A stretch of DNA of 64,000 nt, taken from positions 10,097-74,096 of the forward strand of contig CAZQOI010000007.1 in the NCBI GenBank assembly GCA_964594905.1, in the 5' to 3' direction. Within the stretch, counting starts at the first letter, position 1; the number at the start of each line of letters is the position of its first letter. The translations under genes and the position numbers were made by a program. The DNA is from Granulosicoccus sp964594905 (lineage in GTDB: Bacteria; Pseudomonadota; Gammaproteobacteria; Granulosicoccales; Granulosicoccaceae). The notes under the pieces are model-generated. The model did no database searches, was not told the origin of the DNA, and saw only the letters and a program-made list of their open reading frames with translations. Of the stretch, positions 8,310-16,987 are shown in pieces.

Positions 8310-10709
8310 TTAGGCGGCTTTTGGCAACCCAGTGTCGGATTGTGGCTCGTACATGGCTTTGGGCTGGGAGAACAGATAGCCTTGCGCATAATCGACTTGC
8401 GACTGTTCCAACATCGTAAGTGCTTCTTCGGTTTCGACAAATTCCGCAATTGTTCTGATATCCAACACCTGAGCGAAATGAGTAACGCTTTTGACAACTG
8501 CTTGGTTGAGCGAGTTGGTTGTAATATCTCTTACAAATGACCCATCTATCTTGATGTAATCTAGTGGCAGCTCGCGTATGTGAGACAGTGATGAGAATCC
8601 TGTGCCGAAGTCGTCGAGCGCGACCATCGAACCCATTTCTCTGAGGTCTGTTAGTAATTCTACGGTAGACTCATAATCTATCATTGCAGCAGATTCTGTT
8701 ACTTCGAAACACAAAGATTTAGCTGTTTCAGGGTTTTGTTCTACCCATCGCAGCAGAAATGTTCGAAAGCTTGTGTTTGACAAAGAATCTGGTGACAAAT
8801 TGACACCAATTCGGTATTCGACATTCTCTTTGTTTGCGTGATTTTCAAACCATTTTCCTACAGCAGATACTACCCAGCGATCAATTTCAGGCATCAATCC
8901 ATTGCGCTCAGCGACCGGTAGAAAATCACCTGGTGAGCAATAGTTTCCGTCGATCGTTCGCATACGAAGCAACACTTCAAAATGATCCTCAGGGGATGGC
9001 GTACCGATCTTGACGATAGACTGACGAAAAAGAGAAAAACGATCGTTCTCTAATGCTTCCTTAATCTTTGAGATCCAACGAGCCTCGTCACGACTTCCAA
9101 AATCGGCTGTTGTTGATTCAGTTGAGATACAGATCTGATTTTTGCCTGTTCTTTTCGCCTCAAGACATAAATTGTCTGCTGCGAAAGTAATAGCCTCTGC
9201 GGATTGCAGCTCAGTTTTAACTTCTGCTAAACCCATGCTAACAGTCACAGCGAAAGATTCATCTTCGAATTCGAACCGGTAGTTTTCAATTGCCGTAAGT
9301 ATGTTGCCAGCAATTGGTGCTGCTTCATTCGCTGTTAGTTCAGGAAAGACTATGGCGAACTCATCCCCCCCAGTACGAAAAATATCGACACTCTTTGGTA
9401 CATTTTCTCGCATCAAAGAGGCAAGTGATCTCAGCAGCTTGTCACCGGCGATATGGCCGCAGGTATCGTTTATAGACTTGAAACGATCGAGATCAAGAAC
9501 CGCCATGGTGAAAATTGTACTTTCAGTTTTGTACATCTCGATTCTATGTTCTAGTACACGAGTCAATTCACGACGATTTTTAAGGCTGGTAAGTTCGTCG
9601 TGTGTCGCTTGCCACTGTAGCTTATCTGCAAGTTTTTTCTCGTGCGTAATATCGACAATGTTGCCACGAATGCATGAAAAGCTACCGTCCTCAGCTCTAT
9701 GGATTTTAGTAGTAACTCTGACCGAAAGTGGCTCCCGCACCGGTGAATGTCTAAGAATACGTCCCTCCCACCGGCCGTCTTTTGTCAGTGAATCGATTAG
9801 TTGCTGTGGACTTTCTAACTGTTTAGATAATTGTTTAAGGAGGGCAGCATGTGGCTGTCCAATGCACTGAGTCGGATCTATCGACAATACACGTTGTACG
9901 TCTCCAGCGAGGTAACTTACTCGCAGTTGACTGTCGAGCTCCCAAAAGCAATCAGCCCCCAGGTTTGCGAAACTTTCAAAACGATCCAGCAACACCGCAT
10001 TAGTGTCTTCGTAAGAAATCAACTCGCTTCTTAGAAAATTGAAGGAATTGAAGACACTACCCAATTCGTCCGAGCGTTTTAAGTCAGCTGCGTCTATTTG
10101 CATATTTCTTACACCGTCTTTACGGCTTAAGATAAGCAAATTATTGAGGCGTTGTAGTGGGTTTATCAATAATGGGGTGAGAAATAATAAACAACATATA
10201 GTGACAAACAGACTTATGACCAGGACCATTCCGCTTATCCTACCGATGTAGGTAAGCATGTATTCGTTTATGCTACTGGCGTCTGTACGCAATCGAATTG
10301 TTTGAATAGAGGATAACTCTCGGCCCTCAGTCAAAAAGGTATCGTAAAATCCGGATTCAGAGGAAAACTGATTGGGTACAGTGGCGTTTACTTGAGTTAT
10401 AAGGTCTTTAGTATTGCCTCCACTAACCGTTTTAGCCTCATCAAGCTCGATATAGTAACCAATAAGTTTGAATTTCATCGATTCCTGTTCGGAGTTGATC
10501 AGGTTGTCAAGCTGAGCAGCCGGGTTCGACGAGTCCAGAACAGATGAAATAGACTTGGCGGTTTCCTCAAGATGGGACAAAGCGCGATTGCGTTCGCTAA
10601 ACCAGGAATAAGTTAAAAGAACTATTTCAATAAGCAGAATGCTCACGAAAACGCCAGCAGCTATGCGCCAGAAAATTGGAGATACTAGTTGATTGCGTTT
10701 TGAGAGCAT
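8310..10709 (-). CDS. Membrane GGDEF/EAL c-di-GMP protein with HAMP and PAS domains
   Basis: A 799-residue protein. An N-terminal transmembrane helix, a periplasmic region of about 120 residues and a second helix (about 155-180) lead to a HAMP-like linker, a PAS domain with PAC end (about 250-360), a GGDEF domain with an intact GGDEF signature (FRTGGDEFAIVF) and an EAL-type domain. The EAL motif reads EVLLR, which keeps the catalytic Glu, and DDFGTGFSSLSH is intact, so phosphodiesterase activity is plausible. No RxxD inhibitory site is visible before GGDEF, so product inhibition of cyclase activity is not expected. It is an inner-membrane sensor that makes or degrades c-di-GMP; which activity dominates cannot be told. 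Monocistronic and convergent with the OmpA-domain gene. Confidence 0.92.
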   Translation of the reverse strand: MLSKRNQLVSPIFWRIAAGVFVSILLIEIVLLTYSWFSERNRALSHLEETAKSISSVLDSSNPAAQLDNLINSEQESMKFKLIGYYIELDEAKTVSGGNTKDLITQVNATVPNQFSSESGFYDTFLTEGRELSSIQTIRLRTDASSINEYMLTYIGRISGMVLVISLFVTICCLLFLTPLLINPLQRLNNLLILSRKDGVRNMQIDAADLKRSDELGSVFNSFNFLRSELISYEDTNAVLLDRFESFANLGADCFWELDSQLRVSYLAGDVQRVLSIDPTQCIGQPHAALLKQLSKQLESPQQLIDSLTKDGRWEGRILRHSPVREPLSVRVTTKIHRAEDGSFSCIRGNIVDITHEKKLADKLQWQATHDELTSLKNRRELTRVLEHRIEMYKTESTIFTMAVLDLDRFKSINDTCGHIAGDKLLRSLASLMRENVPKSVDIFRTGGDEFAIVFPELTANEAAPIAGNILTAIENYRFEFEDESFAVTVSMGLAEVKTELQSAEAITFAADNLCLEAKRTGKNQICISTESTTADFGSRDEARWISKIKEALENDRFSLFRQSIVKIGTPSPEDHFEVLLRMRTIDGNYCSPGDFLPVAERNGLMPEIDRWVVSAVGKWFENHANKENVEYRIGVNLSPDSLSNTSFRTFLLRWVEQNPETAKSLCFEVTESAAMIDYESTVELLTDLREMGSMVALDDFGTGFSSLSHIRELPLDYIKIDGSFVRDITTNSLNQAVVKSVTHFAQVLDIRTIAEFVETEEALTMLEQSQVDYAQGYLFSQPKAMYEPQSDTGLPKAA

Positions 10710-10939
10710 GCGAATAGAAAGCTAGTCCTATGCCTGATTTGAAATCAACCAGATTCGGAAGGGTTAGGTATCATGAGACTGACTATGTAATCCTCCTTTA
10801 TCGGCAGGTTAGCTGGCCAGAATGAGGAGTGTTAGGGCTGGTGACACGCTTTTTTACGATTGAATTGCGTGCGATATGTGATGTAGTTCAGCTGCAGCTG
10901 GAATTTTGAGTTTCGCTCGGTTATCAAACGGACTTTATA

Positions 10940-11833
10940 TTAGGTACCTGCGATGAATTTTTGCAGAAGTAACGTCAGGCCAAAGGCGGCAATAGCGAAA
11001 AAAGCTAACGACAAATCTGCAAAGGCTGCGATGAATACTGCGTCTATCAACGAGATTCCAGCGATCATGGTTACCACGGCTCGTGGAATGTCATTTGGTT
11101 GTCGTCGCTTGATTAACCATATGGCCGCGAGCACTACTATAGTTAACAAAATCGTGGGCAACCACACGTTCGGCTTATTGCTTGATAGAAAAACCCCATA
11201 GACTATTGGTATGAATAGAAACAATAGTGGCCACAGGTTTTTCATTTCGCCAAAATTTTCCTGTTTGGCAGTGTAGGTCAAACCAATCAGGTAACAGAGC
11301 AGGATTGCTGCTGCGGCAAATAAATTGATTTCTGGTGAGGCCGTCAAAGCGAGGCCAGCTGTGATGTAAACAAGCATACGGCAGCCGCCCATGATTAGTG
11401 GACTAAGGGGGTTATTTTTATGCCAGGCGTTGTATAAGATAATGCAGCCCATCAATGCTATCGCACTGATCACGGCTACCCATCCACCACTGTTGGCTGA
11501 GTTAGCACAGACCACAACTAATAGAACAGCTGCCAATAACATCGTAAAGCCCAAAACATAAACAGTAGAGGCGCTGATGGCACCGCTGGGAATTGGTCGT
11601 TCGGGCCGTTCAACTGCATCGATGCGTTGATCAAAAGCGTCGTTAAGGAACATGCCACCAACATATGCGAGAGACATCGCAATTAGCAACAATACCAATC
11701 GGGAATCCAAAGTTAAAGAACCAACTAGTGCACTAGCGGCAAGGGTGTTGCTCCACACCGTTGGTAAATTTGATACACGACCAAGACGTAGAAAGGTGGT
11801 CGCGAGTTTCAAGATAGTACGTCCTTGACCCAC
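10940..11833 (-). CDS. eboC: EboC: UbiA-family prenyltransferase of the ebo cluster
   Basis: A 297-residue membrane protein with about eight or nine hydrophobic helices. It carries the UbiA-type Mg-prenyl-diphosphate motif NDAFDQRIDAVERPERPIPSG (NDxxDxxxD, about residues 64-84) and a second weaker motif at YTAKQENFGE. The reaction would be transfer of an isoprenoid chain to an acceptor within the membrane. It overlaps the upstream eboE stop by 25 bp, so the two are translationally coupled. The neighbourhood (eboE, eboF-like, idi, eboB, eboA, eboD) identifies it as EboC rather than a ubiquinone or haem-O enzyme. The acceptor of the ebo pathway is unknown; idi in the same cluster fits a demand for prenyl donors. 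Confidence 0.9.
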   Translation of the reverse strand: MGQGRTILKLATTFLRLGRVSNLPTVWSNTLAASALVGSLTLDSRLVLLLIAMSLAYVGGMFLNDAFDQRIDAVERPERPIPSGAISASTVYVLGFTMLLAAVLLVVVCANSANSGGWVAVISAIALMGCIILYNAWHKNNPLSPLIMGGCRMLVYITAGLALTASPEINLFAAAAILLCYLIGLTYTAKQENFGEMKNLWPLLFLFIPIVYGVFLSSNKPNVWLPTILLTIVVLAAIWLIKRRQPNDIPRAVVTMIAGISLIDAVFIAAFADLSLAFFAIAAFGLTLLLQKFIAGT

Positions 11834-13005
11834 TGAAGTTCGCGAACAATAGCCTTGTCGACGTTGCTGGTGCGAAGTGATTCAGGTAGTACGTCCCAGG
11901 TATAGGTCTCGACTTCCAAATGATCGCTGATGGGATCGGATTTGTGATGAGCCAAGGCTTCGCGTATGAAAAATTGTGTGGATGAGAATGGGCCTAGCTC
12001 CTCGAGAAATATTGGCACATGAAAATGAACACGCCATTCTCGTTGTTCCTCATTTAGTGTAGCCAGAGCATTTGGTAGATCGGTGTATCGGTTTATAACG
12101 TCGTTGTGACTTTCGATAACTTGGTGTAGGTATACTTTGTCAATATATGGGTCGAGGATGTCTTGGTTATCCTGATTGATTGCCGGTATGCGTAACCCTG
12201 AGCTTATCTGTAGTTTGCCGACTGAAATTCCAGCGGCATTTAATTTCATGAGGCAGCTCGTGCAATCTTCAAATTCAACTGCGGCATGACAAAGGTCCAG
12301 ACACAGTGTCAGATGTTTTCGCAATAAGGCCTTGCAACTATCCATATCAGCCTCGACATCAACAGATAACTGAGCTGCAGCCGAGTCACTGAAAAGATAC
12401 TGAGTAAAGAACTCCACGGATTCATCAATAGTCTCCAGAAAGCAGCAAGGTTCTGGTTCCAAAGCTAATACAATTGTTTGATTGGATGATGCTTCCAGCT
12501 TAACGAGATGTGCGACATGATCAATAAGATGCTTCGCCATCAGTTGAATATCTGACTCGTTTTTCACCGAGCTTTTAAAAGCACCAGGTACAGTGCTGAT
12601 ACTGCCTGTTAGGCCAGCGGGAAGAATCGTTGCAAATGTATCTGCCAGTTGATTCGTATAACGCACTCTTTCAGAGTTTTTCCAATCAGGAAGATACACG
12701 TCCTCCTTGACTCGAGTTCCGTGAAAAGGGCCATATGGAAAGCCGTTGATAGTAAATACGTAGCAGTTGTTTTGCTCAAGAAACAATTTGAATTGGGCCA
12801 ATTTTCTGGTGTCCGACAGTTCCTCTACCGCGGCGGCTGACAGGCGCAGACCGATGCCAAATGGCGCATCAGGGCTTAGCGCCATTTTGATAGCGGGTAT
12901 GTGAGATTCCAGATTTTGTTTCACCTCGTCCCAGCTTTCGCCCGGATGAATGTTTGAGCAATAGCTCAGGTGTCCGAGTGATCCGCTTGTTTTTGTCAGC
13001 TCCAT
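11809..13005 (-). CDS. eboE: EboE: TIM-barrel metabolite-traffic protein
   Basis: A 398-residue cytoplasmic protein with a xylose-isomerase/AP-endonuclease-like TIM barrel. Visible pieces are an early HLSYCSNIHPGESWDE segment, a metal-site strand with LALEPEPCC, a CLDLCHAAVEF strand and LQISSGLRIP; His, Glu and Asp in these strands are the likely metal ligands. Such a protein may isomerise or epimerise a sugar-like or polyketide-like intermediate. In cyanobacteria the ebo genes are needed to move the scytonemin monomer to the periplasm, but EboE's own reaction is unproven. It starts 88 bp from the divergent eboF-like gene at 13094, so that short gap must hold promoters for both. The 3' end is coupled to eboC. 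Confidence 0.9.
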   Translation of the reverse strand: MELTKTSGSLGHLSYCSNIHPGESWDEVKQNLESHIPAIKMALSPDAPFGIGLRLSAAAVEELSDTRKLAQFKLFLEQNNCYVFTINGFPYGPFHGTRVKEDVYLPDWKNSERVRYTNQLADTFATILPAGLTGSISTVPGAFKSSVKNESDIQLMAKHLIDHVAHLVKLEASSNQTIVLALEPEPCCFLETIDESVEFFTQYLFSDSAAAQLSVDVEADMDSCKALLRKHLTLCLDLCHAAVEFEDCTSCLMKLNAAGISVGKLQISSGLRIPAINQDNQDILDPYIDKVYLHQVIESHNDVINRYTDLPNALATLNEEQREWRVHFHVPIFLEELGPFSSTQFFIREALAHHKSDPISDHLEVETYTWDVLPESLRTSNVDKAIVRELQWVKDVLS

Positions 13006-13093
13006 GTGTTTTTAGTCTGTGTGGTGAGTTTATTGTGTTTTATCAAGATGATTATAATTGCCTTGAAACTCTCTGACTCAGTATGATTGAGTA

Positions 13094-14473
13094 ATGAAAC
13101 AGACCTTAGTCATACTGGTAGTAGGCTTGAGCCCGGCTCTGGTCGGGGAGCATACGCCCCATTTAGCCAAGCTAGCCAAACGCGGTGGCCTCAGACCGAT
13201 GAAGGCCATCACCCCGGCAGTAACCTGTTCAGCGCAGTCAACCTTACTCACTGGTCTGTTACCCAGCGAACACGGCATTGTGGGCAACGGCTGGTATTTT
13301 CGTGATTTATCTGAAGTCTGGTTGTGGCGACAGTCGAATCGATTGGTAGCGGGTGAAAAAATCTGGGAAGCGGGTAGGGCGCGTGATGCGGAATTCACCT
13401 GCGCCAAGATGTTCTGGTGGTACAACATGTACTCCAGCGCAGACTGGAGCGCAACACCGCGTCCTATGTATCCGGCGGATGGCCGTAAGATACCCGACCA
13501 CTATGCGTATCCTGCCGAACTACATGATGAGCTTGATGCCAAATTTGGCCAATTTCCTTTGTTCAAGTTCTGGGGACCCGGCGCTGATATCACCTCGAGT
13601 AAGTGGATTAGTGATGCGACACGCCATGTTATGGATACCCGCAAGCCAACACTAACACTGACCTACCTTCCTCACCTTGACTATAACCTGCAACGGCTAG
13701 GCCCTGATCTATCGCATCCGGATCTGCAAAAAGACCTTCGCGAAGTTGATGAGCTCTGTGGTCAGCTGATTGAAACTGCTGACAAGGAAGGGCGGGAAGT
13801 GTTGGTTGTATCTGAGTACGGTATAACGCCGGTAAGTGATGCGGTGCATATAAATCGAGAACTTCGCCAGGCTGGATACCTGCGCGTGCGCAATGAGAAT
13901 GGGCGCGAGCAACTGGATGCGGGTGCCTCCGAAGCGTTTGCGGTCAGCGATCACCAGATAGCGCACATCTATATAAATTCACCTGAGCAAACGCAAGCTA
14001 TACATGAAACAGTTGCAGCACTGGATGGTGTGGAACATGTGTTGGATGCTGATGGGAAGAAAGCTTGGGGCCTTGATCATTCTCGTGCTGGAGATCTTGT
14101 CGCAGTGTCGAAGGCAGATCGTTGGTTCAGCTATTACTTTTGGCTGGATGATAAGCGTGCGCCAGATTATGCCCGCACTGTGGATATCCATAGAAAGCCC
14201 GGCTATGATCCGGTGGAGCTGTTTTTTGACCCAACGTTGAAGCATCCGATAGCTTCTGTTGCCTCGCGTTTGTTGCGCAGAAAGCTCGGTTTTCGAACAT
14301 TGCTGGACGTCATTTCCTTGAAAGATACGAAACTGGTCAAGGGGTCTCATGGGCGACCCACTGATGACCCTGATCATGGGCCTATATTGATTAGTTCCAA
14401 TGCGGAGCTGTTGCCTGACAATGTCAAATCAGCAGATTTTAAAAACATTGTACTGCGACATATCTTTGCTTAG
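13094..14473 (+). CDS. eboF: EboF-like nucleotide-pyrophosphatase/alkaline-phosphatase-fold protein
   Basis: A 459-residue protein of the alkaline phosphatase/NPP superfamily. The nucleophile block TPAVTCSAQSTLLTG followed by PSEHGIVGNGW matches the family. Other metal-ligand positions deviate: the N-terminal VVGL is followed by Ser instead of Asp, the usual DxxxH is D-Y-N-L-Q, and the usual S-D-H-G reads S-E-Y-G. One Asp (HLDYN) and a late His (KGSHGRP) remain. It may be a altered or non-catalytic phosphodiesterase, or the pattern may be normal for this ebo subfamily. It is the only ebo gene on the plus strand and breaks the minus-strand run, diverging from eboE and converging on idi. No signal peptide is seen. 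Confidence 0.85.
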   Translation: MKQTLVILVVGLSPALVGEHTPHLAKLAKRGGLRPMKAITPAVTCSAQSTLLTGLLPSEHGIVGNGWYFRDLSEVWLWRQSNRLVAGEKIWEAGRARDAEFTCAKMFWWYNMYSSADWSATPRPMYPADGRKIPDHYAYPAELHDELDAKFGQFPLFKFWGPGADITSSKWISDATRHVMDTRKPTLTLTYLPHLDYNLQRLGPDLSHPDLQKDLREVDELCGQLIETADKEGREVLVVSEYGITPVSDAVHINRELRQAGYLRVRNENGREQLDAGASEAFAVSDHQIAHIYINSPEQTQAIHETVAALDGVEHVLDADGKKAWGLDHSRAGDLVAVSKADRWFSYYFWLDDKRAPDYARTVDIHRKPGYDPVELFFDPTLKHPIASVASRLLRRKLGFRTLLDVISLKDTKLVKGSHGRPTDDPDHGPILISSNAELLPDNVKSADFKNIVLRHIFA

Positions 14474-14491
14474 TTTCCCGGTGCTTGGGTA

Positions 14492-15061
14492 TTAGACGAC
14501 GGATAAGCCGTTGATCAATTGTCTGTGCTCAGCCATATAGATCTTGAACCATGGCGTGAATGTCTCGGGGCGCCTATCGATTTCGTTGAGGATTTTTGGA
14601 ATGCTCATCCATTCCACTGCCGACACTTCTTCGGGGTTAAAGTCATCAGTGTTACAACGATTAGCAAATTCTCCAAAGAAACAATGCACGTGCTCGTTTT
14701 CGAACAAGCTTCCCACTGGAGCGGCGTAGCCGATTTCGCCTATTTCGGTCAAGGGTACGGACCAGCCTAGTTCTTCTGGTAAACGTCGTTTTGCACAGTT
14801 CGCGGCGCTTTCTTGCCAACGTGGATGTGAGCAGACTGTATTAGCCCATAATCCGCCTGCGTGATATTTCGTCGGTGCACGCCTTTGCAATAGCATTTTT
14901 TCGTCACGAAAAATGAATATCGAGACCGCCAAATGTGGAACGTTGTCTATATGCGCTTGTAGTTTCGTGATTGGGTAGTGAGTGTCATTTTCGCCATCTA
15001 TGGCTGTGATGAGTTCGTGTAGATTTTGATCTTTGATGATATCGGTGGTGTTGCTTTGCAT
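14492..15061 (-). CDS. idi: Isopentenyl-diphosphate delta-isomerase, type I
   Basis: A 189-residue Nudix-fold enzyme that interconverts IPP and DMAPP. The catalytic block has the conserved Cys and His in NTVCSHPRW, followed by a Nudix-like helix ending RRLPEELGW, and the acidic pair in FENEHVHCFFGEF, which corresponds to the essential Glu and metal-binding Glu of type I enzymes. Length is typical. The start lies 5 bp after the eboB stop, so it belongs to the ebo operon. Its product DMAPP is a starter for prenyl donors used by UbiA-type enzymes such as the neighbouring EboC, which gives a simple reason for its presence. A chromosomal housekeeping idi is often dispensable in gammaproteobacteria, so this copy is probably dedicated to the cluster. 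Confidence 0.93.
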   Translation of the reverse strand: MQSNTTDIIKDQNLHELITAIDGENDTHYPITKLQAHIDNVPHLAVSIFIFRDEKMLLQRRAPTKYHAGGLWANTVCSHPRWQESAANCAKRRLPEELGWSVPLTEIGEIGYAAPVGSLFENEHVHCFFGEFANRCNTDDFNPEEVSAVEWMSIPKILNEIDRRPETFTPWFKIYMAEHRQLINGLSVV

Positions 15062-15066
15062 CTTGC

Positions 15067-15993
15067 CTACTCAATAAGTAGCTTGTTGCTATTGTTTCGG
15101 TCGGCGTTGTCTTGTACAACAGGTTCGCGCCCACCTCGAAGTATTGAATTACCCTCGTATACAGTACGTTGATCTATCGGCGGTGGATTCAACCAGTCGT
15201 CTTCGTGCATTTGACCACTTTGTCCATAAGCATCCAAGGCATTTTGATAACACACCATTCTGACTTGTTCTTCGGGTATACCTCGTTGCAAAGCTAACTG
15301 AGCTGTTTTGGCGACACCGAGTGGTTCGGATATACCCCAGTCACAGGCCGAGTCAACCATTATGCGTTTTGCGCCGTACTCGGCGAGTATGTCTACCATG
15401 CGTGCATTACCCATTTTGGTTGATGGGTAGATCGAAAAAGCCGCCCAGTAACCACGATCGAGCACTTCTCTAACAGTTTCCTCATTGTTGTGATCGACAA
15501 TGATCTTGCCAGGATCCATTCCATGTTCTTCGCAAACATCCATGGAGCGCGTGGTACCGCGTTTCTTGTCACGATGAGGAGTATGAATCATCACCGGTAG
15601 GTCGAGTTCCTTGGCTAGTTCCAGCTGTTGGCGGAAATACCGATCCTCTAGATTCGTTTGCTCGTCGTAACCAATTTCACCAATAGCGACAACTCCTTCT
15701 TTCAAGGCAAAGCGCGGCAATATTTCCATAACTGCTTCGGCTAACTCTTCATTGTTGGCCTCTTTGGAATTCAACCCAATCGTGCAGTAGTGACGGATAC
15801 CGAATTGCGCGGCTCGAAATCGCTCGAAACCTATAATTGCCGAGAGATAGTCCATATATGTAGCGACATGGGTTCGTGGTTGACCTACCCAGAACGCGGG
15901 TTCAATGACGGCGACCACTCCGGATGCTGCCATCGCTTGATAGTCATCCGTTACCCTTGAGATCATATGGGCGTGTGGATCTATAAACATCAT
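15067..15993 (-). CDS. eboB: EboB: TatD-like metal-dependent hydrolase
   Basis: A 308-residue amidohydrolase-fold protein. Metal-site motifs are DPHAHM near residue 6-11, Glu in VAIGEIGYDE, His in MIHTPHRDKK, His in IVDHNNEE and Asp in MVDSACDWG, which is the TatD ligand set. The family acts on DNA ends or on esters/lactones, but EboB members have no proven substrate. Located between eboA (43 bp upstream) and idi (5 bp downstream), so part of the same transcript. The length is somewhat above the usual 260 for TatD, the extra being a C-terminal tail of about 40 residues. Two start codons lie next to each other at 15993 and 15990; either gives the same protein give or take one Met. Confidence 0.9.
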   Translation of the reverse strand: MMFIDPHAHMISRVTDDYQAMAASGVVAVIEPAFWVGQPRTHVATYMDYLSAIIGFERFRAAQFGIRHYCTIGLNSKEANNEELAEAVMEILPRFALKEGVVAIGEIGYDEQTNLEDRYFRQQLELAKELDLPVMIHTPHRDKKRGTTRSMDVCEEHGMDPGKIIVDHNNEETVREVLDRGYWAAFSIYPSTKMGNARMVDILAEYGAKRIMVDSACDWGISEPLGVAKTAQLALQRGIPEEQVRMVCYQNALDAYGQSGQMHEDDWLNPPPIDQRTVYEGNSILRGGREPVVQDNADRNNSNKLLIE

Positions 15994-16036
15994 GCAGTCT
16001 TTCTCCTATTTCGTTCTATCACACGCATCGACGCTT

Positions 16037-16900
16037 TCATCTTTGCAAAGTATCCCAAGTTAGGTCACCACGTATTATTGCCGCAGACTCTATCGGATAG
16101 TCTTTTGTCATTTGGATTGCGACTGGGTCAGGACAACTGATGAGTGCTAGCAGTGCAGCATGCTTGTTGATCTTATCACCTGTTAGAAGAACTTTTTTCA
16201 GATCTTCAAGCATCGATCCTTTGGCGTATGGACCTACACAGCGCCATAGTTCTGGTGTAACCGATCTCCCAGCTGCCCAGCGTTCATGGGCATAGTCACA
16301 TAGGATGCCGGCGAGTTCTGCATTAGCTCTCTTGTCAAGCCCTTGAATCGTATGCAAAGTACTGTCGATGAATAGCGCTTTAAGCACCATATGGTTCCAT
16401 CGATTGTCGTCAAATTTTTCAGCTGGATACGGATTGTTATGTGCTATCGCCTCGAATACCGCACGCATGTTAGTCCGCAAGCCTTCAGCGATTTGATTAT
16501 CCAGCATGTCACTGTCGGGGAACACCGCGATGCCGCGAAAGAGGGTCATCGATTCCGATAATTCTGCGGTGCGGCAAAGATCTTTAAAAAGTTCACCGAA
16601 GGCATTGCTTCCACGCTGGGCTCGATGCAACAAAACAAAAACTCGCGCGGCGGTCTCAACGCTCCAGTCGATTGGATACCAACCGGACCGGGCCGCGTCG
16701 GCCTGATCCAGTTCGCCGTCGTTCAGATCGAGATCAGAGCGTCCGAGTTTGCGTGGAATCATGCCGAGGGTGATGTGTAATTCGCGATCGGAGTTGGCTT
16801 CCCGTAAGAGATCCATACGATCGTTGAGCCATGACATCTGCTCTTCATTGAGGTGCCTGCTCAGGGCAGACTTAAGAAGTAAGGCCGCTTTCTCGTTCAT
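16037..16900 (-). CDS. eboA: EboA domain protein
   Basis: A 287-residue largely alpha-helical soluble protein without signal peptide or membrane segment. The sequence matches the EboA family in its conserved pieces: LDRVFVLLHR-like helix (ARVFVLLHRAQ), PYPAEKFDDNRWNHMVLKALF and the following FIDSTLHTIQGLDKRAN segment. In cyanobacteria and eustigmatophyte plastids this gene opens the ebo cluster, and its biochemical role is unknown; the helical-repeat look suggests a scaffold or adaptor. Here it lies between eboD (87 bp upstream) and eboB. The position and the family's near-exclusive occurrence in ebo clusters make the identification firm even though function is not known. Confidence 0.88.
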   Translation of the reverse strand: MNEKAALLLKSALSRHLNEEQMSWLNDRMDLLREANSDRELHITLGMIPRKLGRSDLDLNDGELDQADAARSGWYPIDWSVETAARVFVLLHRAQRGSNAFGELFKDLCRTAELSESMTLFRGIAVFPDSDMLDNQIAEGLRTNMRAVFEAIAHNNPYPAEKFDDNRWNHMVLKALFIDSTLHTIQGLDKRANAELAGILCDYAHERWAAGRSVTPELWRCVGPYAKGSMLEDLKKVLLTGDKINKHAALLALISCPDPVAIQMTKDYPIESAAIIRGDLTWDTLQR

Positions 16901-16987
16901 ACCCGCACACCGTTTGTTGTTTCACGATGCCAGAAAGTAGACTATCGTGCCAGCTCCCATGGGCTCGCGTTATTCTGTCACATTGGC

